Source: an uncultured Eubacteriales bacterium (GTDB lineage Bacteria > Bacillota > Clostridia > Monoglobales > Monoglobaceae). From it: 6,423 nt of DNA. The translations under genes and the position numbers were made by a program. The notes below the pieces were generated by a model. It saw only the letters and a program-made list of their open reading frames with translations. It was not told where the DNA came from and did not search any database. Below are positions 1-5,728 of the stretch, piece by piece (position 1 is the stretch's first letter; each line of letters begins with the position of its first letter). The stretch lies in assembly GCA_900550775.1 (NCBI GenBank), contig URTH01000107.1, positions 1 to 6,423 of the forward strand. Reading direction: 5' to 3'.

Positions 1-3000
1 GAACCGAAAAGAGAATCACGGCATCCGCAAGCGATGAAAACGGCAGAATTTTTAACGGCTTTGCCATCCGCTACACGGATGCGTCCGGCAACGACGCAGT
101 CCCGAACGAGGCAGGCACCTACACCGCCGCGATTGCGCTGGGCGATCCGACCAACTATACCACCGCCCAGGGCAGCGTTACGGTGACGGTTACCGCAGCG
201 ACCCAGGACAGTCTTGTCATTGCGGGACTTCCCGGCACCGTTCGCTACGGCGACCGGTTTGAGCTGGAGGCAGTCGGCGGCGCGGCCGGCGGCCCCTATG
301 ACTGGACGGTGAAAGACAACGCAGACGTCACTCTCTCCTTTGACGATGAAAACGACAAGGCAAAGACCCGGGTTACCGTCGGCGCGGTTGTCGGACAAAA
401 AGTGGAAATCGAGGTTGTAAAGAAAACGGAAAATTACAGCGATGTTTCCGCCAAGGCAGTCCTTATCCCTGCGGCAAAGGAAATCAGTTTCCAATTTGCA
501 GACCTTGCACAGACCTATGACGGAAACGCCAAGGCAGTTACGGTTACGCCGAGCGACCAAAACGCCACGTATGATGTCACCTACAACGGCGATTCCAATC
601 CTCCGGTGAACGCCGGAACATACACGGTCACAGTACGCGCAAACGGCAACTATACCGGGGAACAAAAGGCGACGCTTGTCATCGGCAAGGCAACGCCGCA
701 CGGCGATCTTTCAGATATTTCGCGCAGTTACACCTACGGTGACAGTGTAAACGCGACCGTTTCCGGCCTTACCGCCGGGGCGAATGCCACCATAACCTAC
801 GCCGGCACAGGGATTTATGTGCCGCAGCAGGAGGCGCCGAAGAACGCCGGCAGCTATACCGCGATCTTAACCGTTTCGGGCGAGAACTATGAAACGGTCA
901 CCAAAACGCAGAACTTTGTGATTGAAAAAGCGCCGCTGAAGGTATGGGCAAAAAATACCACCCGAACCTACGGAGAGGCAAACCCCGTATTTGAAATTGA
1001 ATACGATGCTGCGGACTTTCGATACGGCGACACCAAGGCGGTGCTTCTTGCAGAACCAATCGCAAGCACAACCGCCACCGCGCTCAGCCCGGTCGGAAAG
1101 TACAACATCACGGTTTCGGGCGGCAGCGCCGAGAATTATCGGTTTGTATACCAAAATGACGAGGATGACAAGGGTGTATTGGAAATCACCGGCGCCATCG
1201 GCGGCAGACTGATCATCACGGGCGCGCCTAACACCGCCGGTGTCGGCCAGACCTTTATGCTGCACGCCTTTTACGGCAACACCAAAGTCAATGCGGCATG
1301 GACGTCCGACGACCCGGCCGTTGCGGAAATTTCCGCAGACGGAACGGTGACAACGCTGCAATCGGGCATTGTGACCTTTACGGCAACCGCAGACGAAAAT
1401 TACAGCAACGCGGCGGCGACCTTTACACTGAAGGTGGAAAAGGCCAACGTAAATCTGTACGCCGCAGACACCGTCAAGACCTATAACGGCGCGGCGCAGT
1501 CGATTACCCTGGTTTCCGGCAACGAGGGCTTTGTACCGATTCTCTCCGGCGCGGACAAAAATGTTGCCGTGACCTATACGCTGACGACCGACAGTTCTGT
1601 CACTGAGCCGAAAAATGCCGGGGTCTATACCGTAAGCTTTACCGTGACCGATCCGCGTTACTCCGGCGGCGGCAACGCAACGCTGTATATCAACAAGGCC
1701 GATATCACGGTAAAGGCAAAGGATATTTCCAAGGAATACGGCGAAGAACCGCAGTATGCGCTTGAAATTGTCGGCGGTGACAGCGGCGCGGCAACGGCAG
1801 AGGAGCTGAAACAATATGCGCTCTTTGCAAGCGATGGCGCGGACAAAAAAGCAAAGGTGGACACCTATGACATTACCGTTACTCTTACGGAAAACGGCGA
1901 CCTTAACAGAAACTTTACCGTCAGCGGCCAAAAGGGAATCCTGACGGTTACCAAAGCGCCCTTAACCGTCAAGGTCAAGGACGTCACCCGTGAATACGGC
2001 GCGGAGAATCCCGCGCTGGAGGCCGAATATATCGGATTTAAGAATGAAGAAACATCCGATGTTTTAACCGGCGAGCTGGTTCTTGGCTATGATAGCAGCA
2101 TCCACGCGCAGACACCGATCGGGGAATACGCAAACACCACGACAGCAAGCGGTGTCGATGCCGAAAATTATACCGTTACCTTTGCGCAGGGCAAGGTTAC
2201 CGTCACAAAGATCGGCGTTACGGCAAGCGCAGGCGCTGCAAGAACCGGCTACCTCACGATTCGCTTTGACAAGCCGGTCGCAGGACTTGATATCGCAAAC
2301 TTTGCGGTGAAAAACGGCGATGAGGATGTGACGATCACTGCGGCCACGGCGTCGGCCGACAACAAAATCTATACGCTGAGCGGAAAGTTTTTAACCTCCG
2401 TGACCTACACCGTCACGCCGAATCTGACGGGAACAGAGGCAGAGAATACGCATGAGATTCTGAGCGGGCCGATCTCCATCAAGCCCTCGTCCGGCGGCAG
2501 CGGCGGATCCGGCGGCGGCGGTGGCGGTGGCGGCAGTGTCACGGCAAAATCCTTTACCGTAAGCTTTGAAACAAACGGCGGCAGCAAAATCGAAAGCGTA
2601 TCGGTGGAAAGAAACAAAACCGTGGCAGAGCCTTCCGCCCCGACCAAGGACGGATTCACCTTTGCAGGGTGGTATACTGACAAGGCACTAAAGACGGCCT
2701 ACGACTTTTCCGAAAAAGTCACCAAAAATATGACCCTTTATGCAAAGTGGACGGCGGATCAGACCAATCCCGGTCAGCCGACCGATCCCAATCAACCGAC
2801 CAATCCCGACGGGTCGGCGTGGGATAACCCGTTTACGGATGTTACAAAGGACGACTGGTTCTACGATGACGTTAAATACGTGAACGAAAACGGCCTTATG
2901 AACGGCACCAAAAGCACGATTTTTGCACCCAACACACCGATCACACGCGCTATGTTTGTTACGCTTTTGTGGAGGGCAGAAGGAAAACCGCAGACCAACT

Positions 3001-3371
3001 TTGCGATGACATTTGAGGATATCGACACGGACGGCTACTATGCCGAGGCGGTACGCTGGTCGGCAAGCGAGAAAATCGTCAAAGGCTATTCCGAAACCGA
3101 GTTTGCGCCGGACGACAAGATTACAAGAGAGCAGATTGCGACCATCATGTTCCGCTATGCGCAGTACAAGGGTACCGCACCGACCGGCGCCTGGGCGATC
3201 CGCATGGATTATGCCGACCTCTCCGAGATCTCCGACTGGGCACAGGAGGCGGTGATGTACGGCAAGCTGAGCGGTATGATGCAGGGCAAGGACAACAACA
3301 TGTTTGCGCCGAAGGATCATACAACCAGAGCCGAGGCAGCGGCCATTCTGCATCGGTTTATGGTAAAATAG
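1..3371 (+). CDS. SLH-anchored surface protein with MBG/Ig-like repeats (5' partial)
   Basis: The reading frame is open from the window edge (first whole codon at base 3) to TAG at 3369-3371, giving 1122 visible residues. The true start and signal peptide lie upstream. A GTG at 183 is inside a repeat (context SVTVTVTAA) with no ribosome site, so it is not the start. Visible order: Ig-like, Big-2-like and MBG-type repeats (about 3-2213), each with motifs such as 'xYxG' near the start, 'NAGTYTVTV' in the middle and a closing 'V.KA'; a further beta-rich Ig-like segment (about 2214-2480); a Gly/Ser linker; one InlB B-type (Listeria-Bacteroides) repeat ending in LYAKW (about 2547-2750); a Pro/Asn/Thr linker; and three SLH domains (about 2820-3368) with ITRAMF, ITREQI and TTRAEA signatures. 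SLH domains bind secondary cell-wall polymers, so the protein should be exported and displayed on the wall, probably as an adhesin or S-layer-associated protein. The ligand cannot be told from sequence. Confidence 0.93.
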   Translation, partial: TEKRITASASDENGRIFNGFAIRYTDASGNDAVPNEAGTYTAAIALGDPTNYTTAQGSVTVTVTAATQDSLVIAGLPGTVRYGDRFELEAVGGAAGGPYDWTVKDNADVTLSFDDENDKAKTRVTVGAVVGQKVEIEVVKKTENYSDVSAKAVLIPAAKEISFQFADLAQTYDGNAKAVTVTPSDQNATYDVTYNGDSNPPVNAGTYTVTVRANGNYTGEQKATLVIGKATPHGDLSDISRSYTYGDSVNATVSGLTAGANATITYAGTGIYVPQQEAPKNAGSYTAILTVSGENYETVTKTQNFVIEKAPLKVWAKNTTRTYGEANPVFEIEYDAADFRYGDTKAVLLAEPIASTTATALSPVGKYNITVSGGSAENYRFVYQNDEDDKGVLEITGAIGGRLIITGAPNTAGVGQTFMLHAFYGNTKVNAAWTSDDPAVAEISADGTVTTLQSGIVTFTATADENYSNAAATFTLKVEKANVNLYAADTVKTYNGAAQSITLVSGNEGFVPILSGADKNVAVTYTLTTDSSVTEPKNAGVYTVSFTVTDPRYSGGGNATLYINKADITVKAKDISKEYGEEPQYALEIVGGDSGAATAEELKQYALFASDGADKKAKVDTYDITVTLTENGDLNRNFTVSGQKGILTVTKAPLTVKVKDVTREYGAENPALEAEYIGFKNEETSDVLTGELVLGYDSSIHAQTPIGEYANTTTASGVDAENYTVTFAQGKVTVTKIGVTASAGAARTGYLTIRFDKPVAGLDIANFAVKNGDEDVTITAATASADNKIYTLSGKFLTSVTYTVTPNLTGTEAENTHEILSGPISIKPSSGGSGGSGGGGGGGGSVTAKSFTVSFETNGGSKIESVSVERNKTVAEPSAPTKDGFTFAGWYTDKALKTAYDFSEKVTKNMTLYAKWTADQTNPGQPTDPNQPTNPDGSAWDNPFTDVTKDDWFYDDVKYVNENGLMNGTKSTIFAPNTPITRAMFVTLLWRAEGKPQTNFAMTFEDIDTDGYYAEAVRWSASEKIVKGYSETEFAPDDKITREQIATIMFRYAQYKGTAPTGAWAIRMDYADLSEISDWAQEAVMYGKLSGMMQGKDNNMFAPKDHTTRAEAAAILHRFMVK
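3..2213 (+). repeat. Tandem divergent MBG/Ig-like domain repeats
   Basis: The encoded protein is a run of about nine beta-sandwich modules of roughly 70-90 residues. Approximate boundaries are 3-200 (partial), 204-483 (Ig/Big-like), 483-692, 692-932, 932-1202, 1203-1443 (Big-2-like, with 'AAWTSDDPAVAEISADGTVT'), 1447-1700, 1701-1958 and 1959-2213. Three of them (near 932, 1701 and 1959) share the pattern 'LTVKVKDVTREYG.ENP' early, a Y-x-I/N core and a closing 'VTKA', which is typical of MBG_2-type domains. They are protein-level repeats: the DNA is divergent, with only short near-identical stretches such as GAAAATTACAGC near 431 and 1396. Boundaries are estimated by eye. Confidence 0.75.
2489..2536 (+). 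repeat. Gly/Ser low-complexity linker tract
   Basis: A run of GGC/GGT/GGA and Ser codons encodes SSGGSGGSGGGGGGGGS between the last Ig-like segment and the InlB-type repeat. It should act as a flexible hinge between the stalk and the wall-proximal module. The near-identical glycine codons make it a likely site of slippage-driven length change, though always in whole-codon steps if the repeat unit is GGC/GGT. Confidence 0.8.
2820..3368 (+). other. Three C-terminal SLH domains (cell-wall anchor)
   Basis: Three consecutive SLH units are visible. Unit 1 runs from PFTDVTKDDWFYDDVKYV to ITRAMFVTLLWRAEG (about 2826-2990). Unit 2 runs from FEDIDTDGYYAEAVRW to ITREQIATIMFRYAQYKG (about 3006-3173). 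Unit 3 runs from YADLSEISDWAQEAVMYG to TTRAEAAAILHRFMVK (about 3201-3368). Each has the F/Y-x-D-I/V/L opening, a 'GxxxG' turn followed by FAP, and the TRA/E helix. Three SLH units at the very C-terminus form the usual trimeric wall-binding fold, so there is no reason to expect a sortase motif, and none is seen. Confidence 0.92.
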
Positions 3372-3388
3372 CAAACCGTTCAGCCGCA

Positions 3389-3423
3389 AAAAAGCATAGG
3401 GGCGACAAGCCCCTATGCTTTTT
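3389..3423 (+). terminator. Intrinsic terminator after the surface-protein gene
   Basis: A perfect 14-bp inverted repeat (AAAAAGCATAGGGG at 3389-3402 and CCCCTATGCTTTTT at 3410-3423) with a 7-nt loop starts 17 nt after the TAG stop. The GC-rich core AGCATAGGGG pairs with CCCCTATGCT and is followed by a T run, the form of a Rho-independent terminator. The A run on the 5' side would also let it work on the other strand, but no minus-strand gene ends here. Confidence 0.9.
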
Positions 3424-3480
3424 AAAAGGAAAATCATAACACCTGTGCGCACGGAGAGTCAAGCGGCGGCGTTTCGGTTT

Positions 3481-3489
3481 TGGTATACT
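3481..3489 (+). promoter_or_regulatory. Extended -10 promoter of the AraC-type gene
   Basis: TGG followed by TATACT (3484-3489) matches an extended -10 element (TGnTATAAT) with one mismatch in the hexamer. No good -35 hexamer is seen about 17 nt upstream, which fits an extended -10 promoter or an activator-dependent one. The predicted transcript would begin near 3495, now inside the left terminal repeat of the inserted element. It would originally have begun just ahead of the AraC ribosome site. The remaining stretch 3424-3480 holds no gene; only an 8-bp palindrome GTGCGCAC at 3445-3452 stands out. Confidence 0.55.
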
Positions 3490-3490
3490 G

Positions 3491-3514
3491 TAGCCTGATG
3501 TTAGCAATCCGAAC
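3491..3514 (+). repeat. Left terminal inverted repeat of the MITE
   Basis: Twenty-four bases beginning TAGCCTGATG and ending CAATCCGAAC are the exact reverse complement of 3741-3764. Pairing stops exactly outside the element: the next bases are G at 3490 and A at 3765, which are not complementary. Confidence 0.9.
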
Positions 3515-3740
3515 TCGATTTTAAGAGGTGGATTTCCGCCCAAACGGTGTTAAAATACTCGGCAATCCGTTAGGATTACCTCCGTTTTTGCCTTGTTTGA
3601 ACGAAAATCCCCACTCTTAAAATTCTTTGACCGAAATCGGATGGAATTTTGAGAAGATTTTGGTGCGGAGAATGCAGGAGGGCTAGCGCCCGGCAAAGAC
3701 GACAAGCTAAAATATTCCGAAATTACGCCGATTTAGGCGG

Positions 3741-3764
3741 GTTCGGATTGCTAACATCAGGCTA
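3741..3764 (-). repeat. Right terminal inverted repeat of the MITE
   Basis: Twenty-four bases beginning GTTCGGATTG and ending CATCAGGCTA mirror the left repeat without a mismatch. The repeat ends only 10 nt before the AGGGAG ribosome site of the next gene, so the insertion barely missed the translation signal. Confidence 0.9.
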
Positions 3765-3774
3765 ATCATATGAC

Positions 3775-3780
3775 AGGGAG
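3775..3780 (+). promoter_or_regulatory. Ribosome binding site deciding the AraC-type start
   Basis: AGGGAG lies 7 nt before the ATG at 3788. It shows that translation starts there rather than at the in-frame ATG at 3770, which has no ribosome site and lies upstream of this one. Confidence 0.8.
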
Positions 3781-3787
3781 TGATAGC

Positions 3788-4678
3788 ATGGATTGGATTC
3801 AGGGCATTCAAAGAGCCATCGATTATGTAGAGGCGCACATCACCGAAGAAATTGATTTTGAAGAAGCGGCAGCAAAGGCCTACTCCTCTTCGTTTCATTT
3901 TCAAAGAGTATTCGGGATTTTGTGCGGTCTGTCGCTCGGCGATTATATCCGTATGCGCCGCCTTTCCCTCGCCGGCGAGGAGCTTTCTAAGGGCAGCGCA
4001 AAAATCATTGATGTCGCACTGAAATACGGATACAACACGCCGGAGAGCTTTTCGCGTGCCTTTACCCGATTCCACGGCATTGCGCCGAATGAGGCAAAGC
4101 ACAGCGGCAATGTTAAAATCTTTACCCCTCTGTCTGTGAAATTAACCTTAACAGGAGGTCGTAAAATGGATTACAGAATTGAAAAAAGAGATGCGTTTCA
4201 GGTTGTATGTAAAAGAAAGCGCGTGGGCAAGCCGCAGTCGGCATATGCAACGCAGGATATTACCGCTATGTGGCAGGAGTACGGCGCGGACGGAACCATG
4301 GCAAGGCTGATCGCCTGCCTGCCGGAAAACCCGGTGATGAAAGGAGTGCTCGGCATCTGCTTTACATCGGAGCTTAACGCAAAGCAGTTTCCGTATGGGA
4401 TCGGTGTGGAATATGACGGGCGCGATGTGGATGACGATTTAGAGGTTATAACCATTCCGGCAAACACCTACGCCGTGTTTACCAGCAAAGGCAAAATGCC
4501 CGACGCTTTTGTCGAAACCTACCATCGCATCGTGACGGAGTTCTTTCCGCAGAGTGCGCAATACGAATATGCCGAAAACGTCGAATTTGAGGTTTATTCA
4601 TCCGAGGACATTTCCGATCCGAATTATCACTGCGAAATCTGGATTGCCGTCCACGAAAAAAACAGTCCGCAAAAATAA
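3788..4678 (+). CDS. AraC-family regulator with GyrI-like effector-binding domain
   Basis: The protein of 296 residues starts MDWIQGIQRAIDYVEAHI, a very common opening for this family. Residues about 8-105 form the two-helix-turn-helix AraC DNA-binding domain: first motif around FEEAAAKAYSSSFHFQRVF (24-42) and second around IIDVALKYGYNTPESFSRAF (73-92), followed by the usual GIAP. Residues about 127-292 resemble the GyrI-like/AraC effector-binding domain, which binds small, often hydrophobic or cationic, ligands in this family, so a drug- or metabolite-responsive regulator is plausible. The DNA-binding domain at the N-terminus and sensor at the C-terminus match the Rob/BmrR-like arrangement. 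The target is unknown and no transporter is adjacent. A 274-bp mobile element separates the gene from its likely promoter. Codon 127 is an ATG with an ideal ribosome site. The gene ends at a strong terminator shared with the convergent antitoxin gene. Confidence 0.93.
   Translation: MDWIQGIQRAIDYVEAHITEEIDFEEAAAKAYSSSFHFQRVFGILCGLSLGDYIRMRRLSLAGEELSKGSAKIIDVALKYGYNTPESFSRAFTRFHGIAPNEAKHSGNVKIFTPLSVKLTLTGGRKMDYRIEKRDAFQVVCKRKRVGKPQSAYATQDITAMWQEYGADGTMARLIACLPENPVMKGVLGICFTSELNAKQFPYGIGVEYDGRDVDDDLEVITIPANTYAVFTSKGKMPDAFVETYHRIVTEFFPQSAQYEYAENVEFEVYSSEDISDPNYHCEIWIAVHEKNSPQK
4153..4168 (+). promoter_or_regulatory. Internal ribosome site and in-frame start inside the AraC-type gene
   Basis: AGGAGG at 4153-4158 followed 7 nt later by ATG at 4166-4168 is a textbook translation start lying in frame within the regulator. 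Use of it would give a 170-residue protein (MDYRIEKRD...) that is exactly the GyrI-like sensor domain without the DNA-binding half. The same bases encode the interdomain linker TGGRKM, so the signal could also be a by-product of that peptide. Confidence 0.5.
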
Positions 4679-4681
4679 CGC

Positions 4682-4726
4682 GCAAAAACCCGGCCCGGAG
4701 GCAATCCCTCCGAGCCGGGTTTTTGC
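4682..4726. terminator. Bidirectional intrinsic terminator between convergent genes
   Basis: The stem has a 13-bp outer arm (GCAAAAACCCGGC at 4682-4694 with GCCGGGTTTTTGC at 4714-4726), one C/A mismatch, a 6-bp inner arm (CGGAGG with CCTCCG) and a 5-nt loop. A T run is present on both strands. It begins 3 nt after the AraC-type stop and ends 17 nt beyond the stop of the minus-strand antitoxin gene, so it should end both transcripts. It fills nearly all of the gap between the two genes. Confidence 0.92.
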
Positions 4727-4743
4727 AGTATATTTTACCTCTT

Positions 4744-5025
4744 TCATTTGGCTAAGTCTGCAAACATTTCGTCTAAGTCGGTATATCCTTTGACAGACGA
4801 ATCCCCCGCAATCCTTTCTGCCTCACGCATCGCTGCATACGTTTCTGCATTTGGCTGATTAAGCGAGATCTCAAAAGGGATCTTGCCTTCCCGAATTGCC
4901 TGCCGTACAAAAATATTAAATGCGGTTGAAATGTTCATACCAAGTTCGTTAAAGAGCGTATCGGCTTGTGCCTTTAGATTAGAATCCATACGAATACTGA
5001 TATTGGTTGTTGATGAATGTGCCAT
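4744..5025 (-). CDS. RelB/DinJ-family antitoxin (orphan)
   Basis: The 93-residue protein starts MAHSSTTNISIRMDSNLKAQ. Residues 6-12 form the DNA-contacting beta strand and 15-46 the two helices of a ribbon-helix-helix domain, with the DinJ-type signature 'LFNELGMNISTAFNIFVRQAIREGKIPFEI'. The C-terminal tail (about 54-93, including AAMREAERIAGDSS and DLDEMFADLAK) is where family members grip their toxin. Such proteins neutralise RelE/YafQ-type mRNA-cutting toxins and repress their own operon. The start is set by AAAGGAG (5034-5040) 8 nt upstream; the frame runs on to 5136, but those codons are hydrophobic and overlap the promoter. No toxin gene follows: the stop is directly before a strong terminator, and the gene upstream is a regulator. 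It is an orphan antitoxin, or its partner is elsewhere. Confidence 0.9.
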   Translation of the reverse strand: MAHSSTTNISIRMDSNLKAQADTLFNELGMNISTAFNIFVRQAIREGKIPFEISLNQPNAETYAAMREAERIAGDSSVKGYTDLDEMFADLAK

Positions 5026-5050
5026 AAAACCATCTCCTTTCGCACTTTTA

Positions 5051-5063
5051 CATATATTATATG
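5051..5063. promoter_or_regulatory. Palindrome over the antitoxin -10 (candidate operator)
   Basis: CATATATTATATG is a perfect 6+6 palindrome around one central base and covers the -10 hexamer. Ribbon-helix-helix antitoxins usually bind short palindromes in their own promoters, so this is a reasonable autoregulatory site. It is made almost wholly of A and T, so chance is a real alternative. Confidence 0.35.
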
Positions 5064-5084
5064 CTATTTGCACGAAAAAATCAA
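5056..5084 (-). promoter_or_regulatory. Sigma-A-type promoter of the antitoxin gene
   Basis: Read on the minus strand, TTGATT (5079-5084), a 17-nt spacer and a perfect TATAAT (5056-5061) form a strong housekeeping promoter, giving a leader of about 24 nt before the ribosome site and ATG at 5025. A second, weaker candidate further upstream, TTGCAA (5111-5116), 17 nt, TATTAT (5088-5093), may be chance in this AT-rich stretch. The promoter shows that the antitoxin gene is transcribed independently of the regulator genes upstream. Confidence 0.8.
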
Positions 5085-5192
5085 TACATAATACAAGTAT
5101 AATTATTATATTGCAAAATAGAGACGAAAGTTCCACGATAGCGATTAAATGACCGCGTCAAGCTCCTCACATTCCATGAAATAACGGGCAAA

Positions 5193-5435
5193 CTACTTAA
5201 TCTCCTGTTCTAAGTCGCGGAATATCTCGGTATCAAAAAATTCCGCGATCGAAATATCCAGTCCGTCACAAAGTTTTTTCAGCGTGACAACACCGGGATT
5301 TTTACTTTTTCCGTAGAATATATTTTTAATTGTGGACGGCGGAATGCCGGATTCCGTCGCCAGACCGTTTATCGTTATGCCCTTTTGTCCACACAGAAAA
5401 AGCAAGCGATTCTTTACGTTTTCACAAGTATCCAT
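5193..5435 (-). CDS. Small XRE-family helix-turn-helix regulator (A)
   Basis: The 80-residue protein is almost entirely a Cro/C1-type DNA-binding domain. Residues 6-66 span helix 1 (NVKNRLLFLCGQKG), the helix-turn-helix (INGLATESGIPPSTIKNIFYGKSK, 22-45) and the closing helices (VTLKKLCDGLDISIAEFFD). The form 'GIPPSTIKNI..GKSKNPGVVTLKKLCDGL' is common in Clostridia as a stand-alone regulator with no sensor domain. Its ATG lies 3 nt after the TGA of the upstream XRE gene, and its ribosome site (GGGAG) is inside that gene's last codons, so the two are surely co-transcribed and probably translationally coupled. No clear terminator follows. After the TAG the frame stays open for 15 more codons. 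The regulated genes are unknown. Confidence 0.88.
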   Translation of the reverse strand: MDTCENVKNRLLFLCGQKGITINGLATESGIPPSTIKNIFYGKSKNPGVVTLKKLCDGLDISIAEFFDTEIFRDLEQEIK

Positions 5436-5438
5436 CGT

Positions 5439-5726
5439 TCACTCCCGGTTATTTCTGTCAAAATAGTTGAGCAGTTCACAAACAATCGCGATTTCGTCAT
5501 GACGAAGTCCGTCCAGCACAAGCGTACGCTTATTTTCAACCTCCAGCAGATAATCGGTTGACACCCTGAATAATTTTGCCAATGCCACAATATGTTTCAA
5601 CGCCGGCTGCGAGGTTTGATTTTCCCAAGCCAAAACGCTTGTTCTTACCACATTCAGCCTTTCTGCTAAGTCCGTCTGACTGTAATTGTATTCTTCTCTT
5701 AATTGCTTGATTCTCTCACCGATCAT
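5439..5726 (-). CDS. XRE-family helix-turn-helix regulator (B)
   Basis: The 95-residue protein has a Cro/C1-type domain at residues about 4-61: IGERIKQLREEYNYSQTDLAERLNVVRTSVLAWENQTSQPALKHI then LAKLFRVSTDYLL, with the usual 'SQTDLAERL' recognition region. The tail (62-95, RTLVLDGLRHDEIAIVCELLNYFDRNN) is a short helix, probably for dimer contact. Sequence and layout match regulator D at the right edge, so the two are paralogs. The start MIGERIKQL fits the family, but no ribosome site precedes it. Instead a TGC-TATGAT extended -10-like sequence overlaps the ATG, and a palindrome lies just upstream. It leads directly into regulator A. Confidence 0.9.
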   Translation of the reverse strand: MIGERIKQLREEYNYSQTDLAERLNVVRTSVLAWENQTSQPALKHIVALAKLFRVSTDYLLEVENKRTLVLDGLRHDEIAIVCELLNYFDRNNRE

Positions 5727-5728
5727 AG

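Larger units (their letters stand above)
3491..3764. mobile_element. MITE-like non-coding element with 24-bp terminal inverted repeats
   Basis: The 274-bp segment is bounded by perfect 24-bp inverted repeats and has no credible gene inside. The outermost two bases at each end are TA, so the element may be a 270-bp unit with 22-bp repeats starting GCCTGATG, flanked by a TA target duplication, as produced by IS630/Tc1-mariner-type transposases. The interior is rich in further hairpins and carries a direct subterminal copy of GCAATCCG (3504-3511 and 3562-3569). Size, perfect terminal repeats, TA ends and lack of coding capacity are the classic features of a miniature inverted-repeat transposable element. 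No parent transposase is in the window, so the family is inferred. It sits between the promoter and ribosome site of the AraC-type gene. Confidence 0.78.

Noticed and set aside
183..185. GTG as the start of the surface-protein gene
   Set aside because: The same frame is open to the window edge and encodes continuous Ig/MBG-like repeat sequence; there is no ribosome site before 183.
867..1931. Long minus-strand frame of 354 codons
   Set aside because: It is antisense to well-conserved repeat coding sequence; the protein is Cys/Arg/Val-rich with no recognisable domain and arises from the codon bias of the real gene.
2688..3452. Minus-strand frame of 254 codons
   Set aside because: It runs antisense through the SLH region and across the terminator, with no ribosome site or domain.
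3445..3452. GTGCGCAC palindrome upstream of the AraC-type promoter
   Set aside because: It is only 8 bp with no second copy; it could be an operator, but chance is just as likely.
3770..3787. ATG at 3770 as the AraC-type start
   Set aside because: It lies upstream of the AGGGAG ribosome site and adds six residues (MTGSDS) foreign to the family opening MDWI.
3707..4102. Minus-strand frame crossing the MITE and the AraC-type gene
   Set aside because: It has no recognisable domain and is antisense to a clear gene; it is not a transposase.
5026..5136. N-terminal extension of the antitoxin to an ATG at 5136
   Set aside because: These 37 codons overlap a strong promoter and ribosome site and encode a hydrophobic stretch absent from the family.
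5137..5192. Possible terminator after regulator A
   Set aside because: There is no stem with a following T run; only a short GAC/GTC dyad is present.
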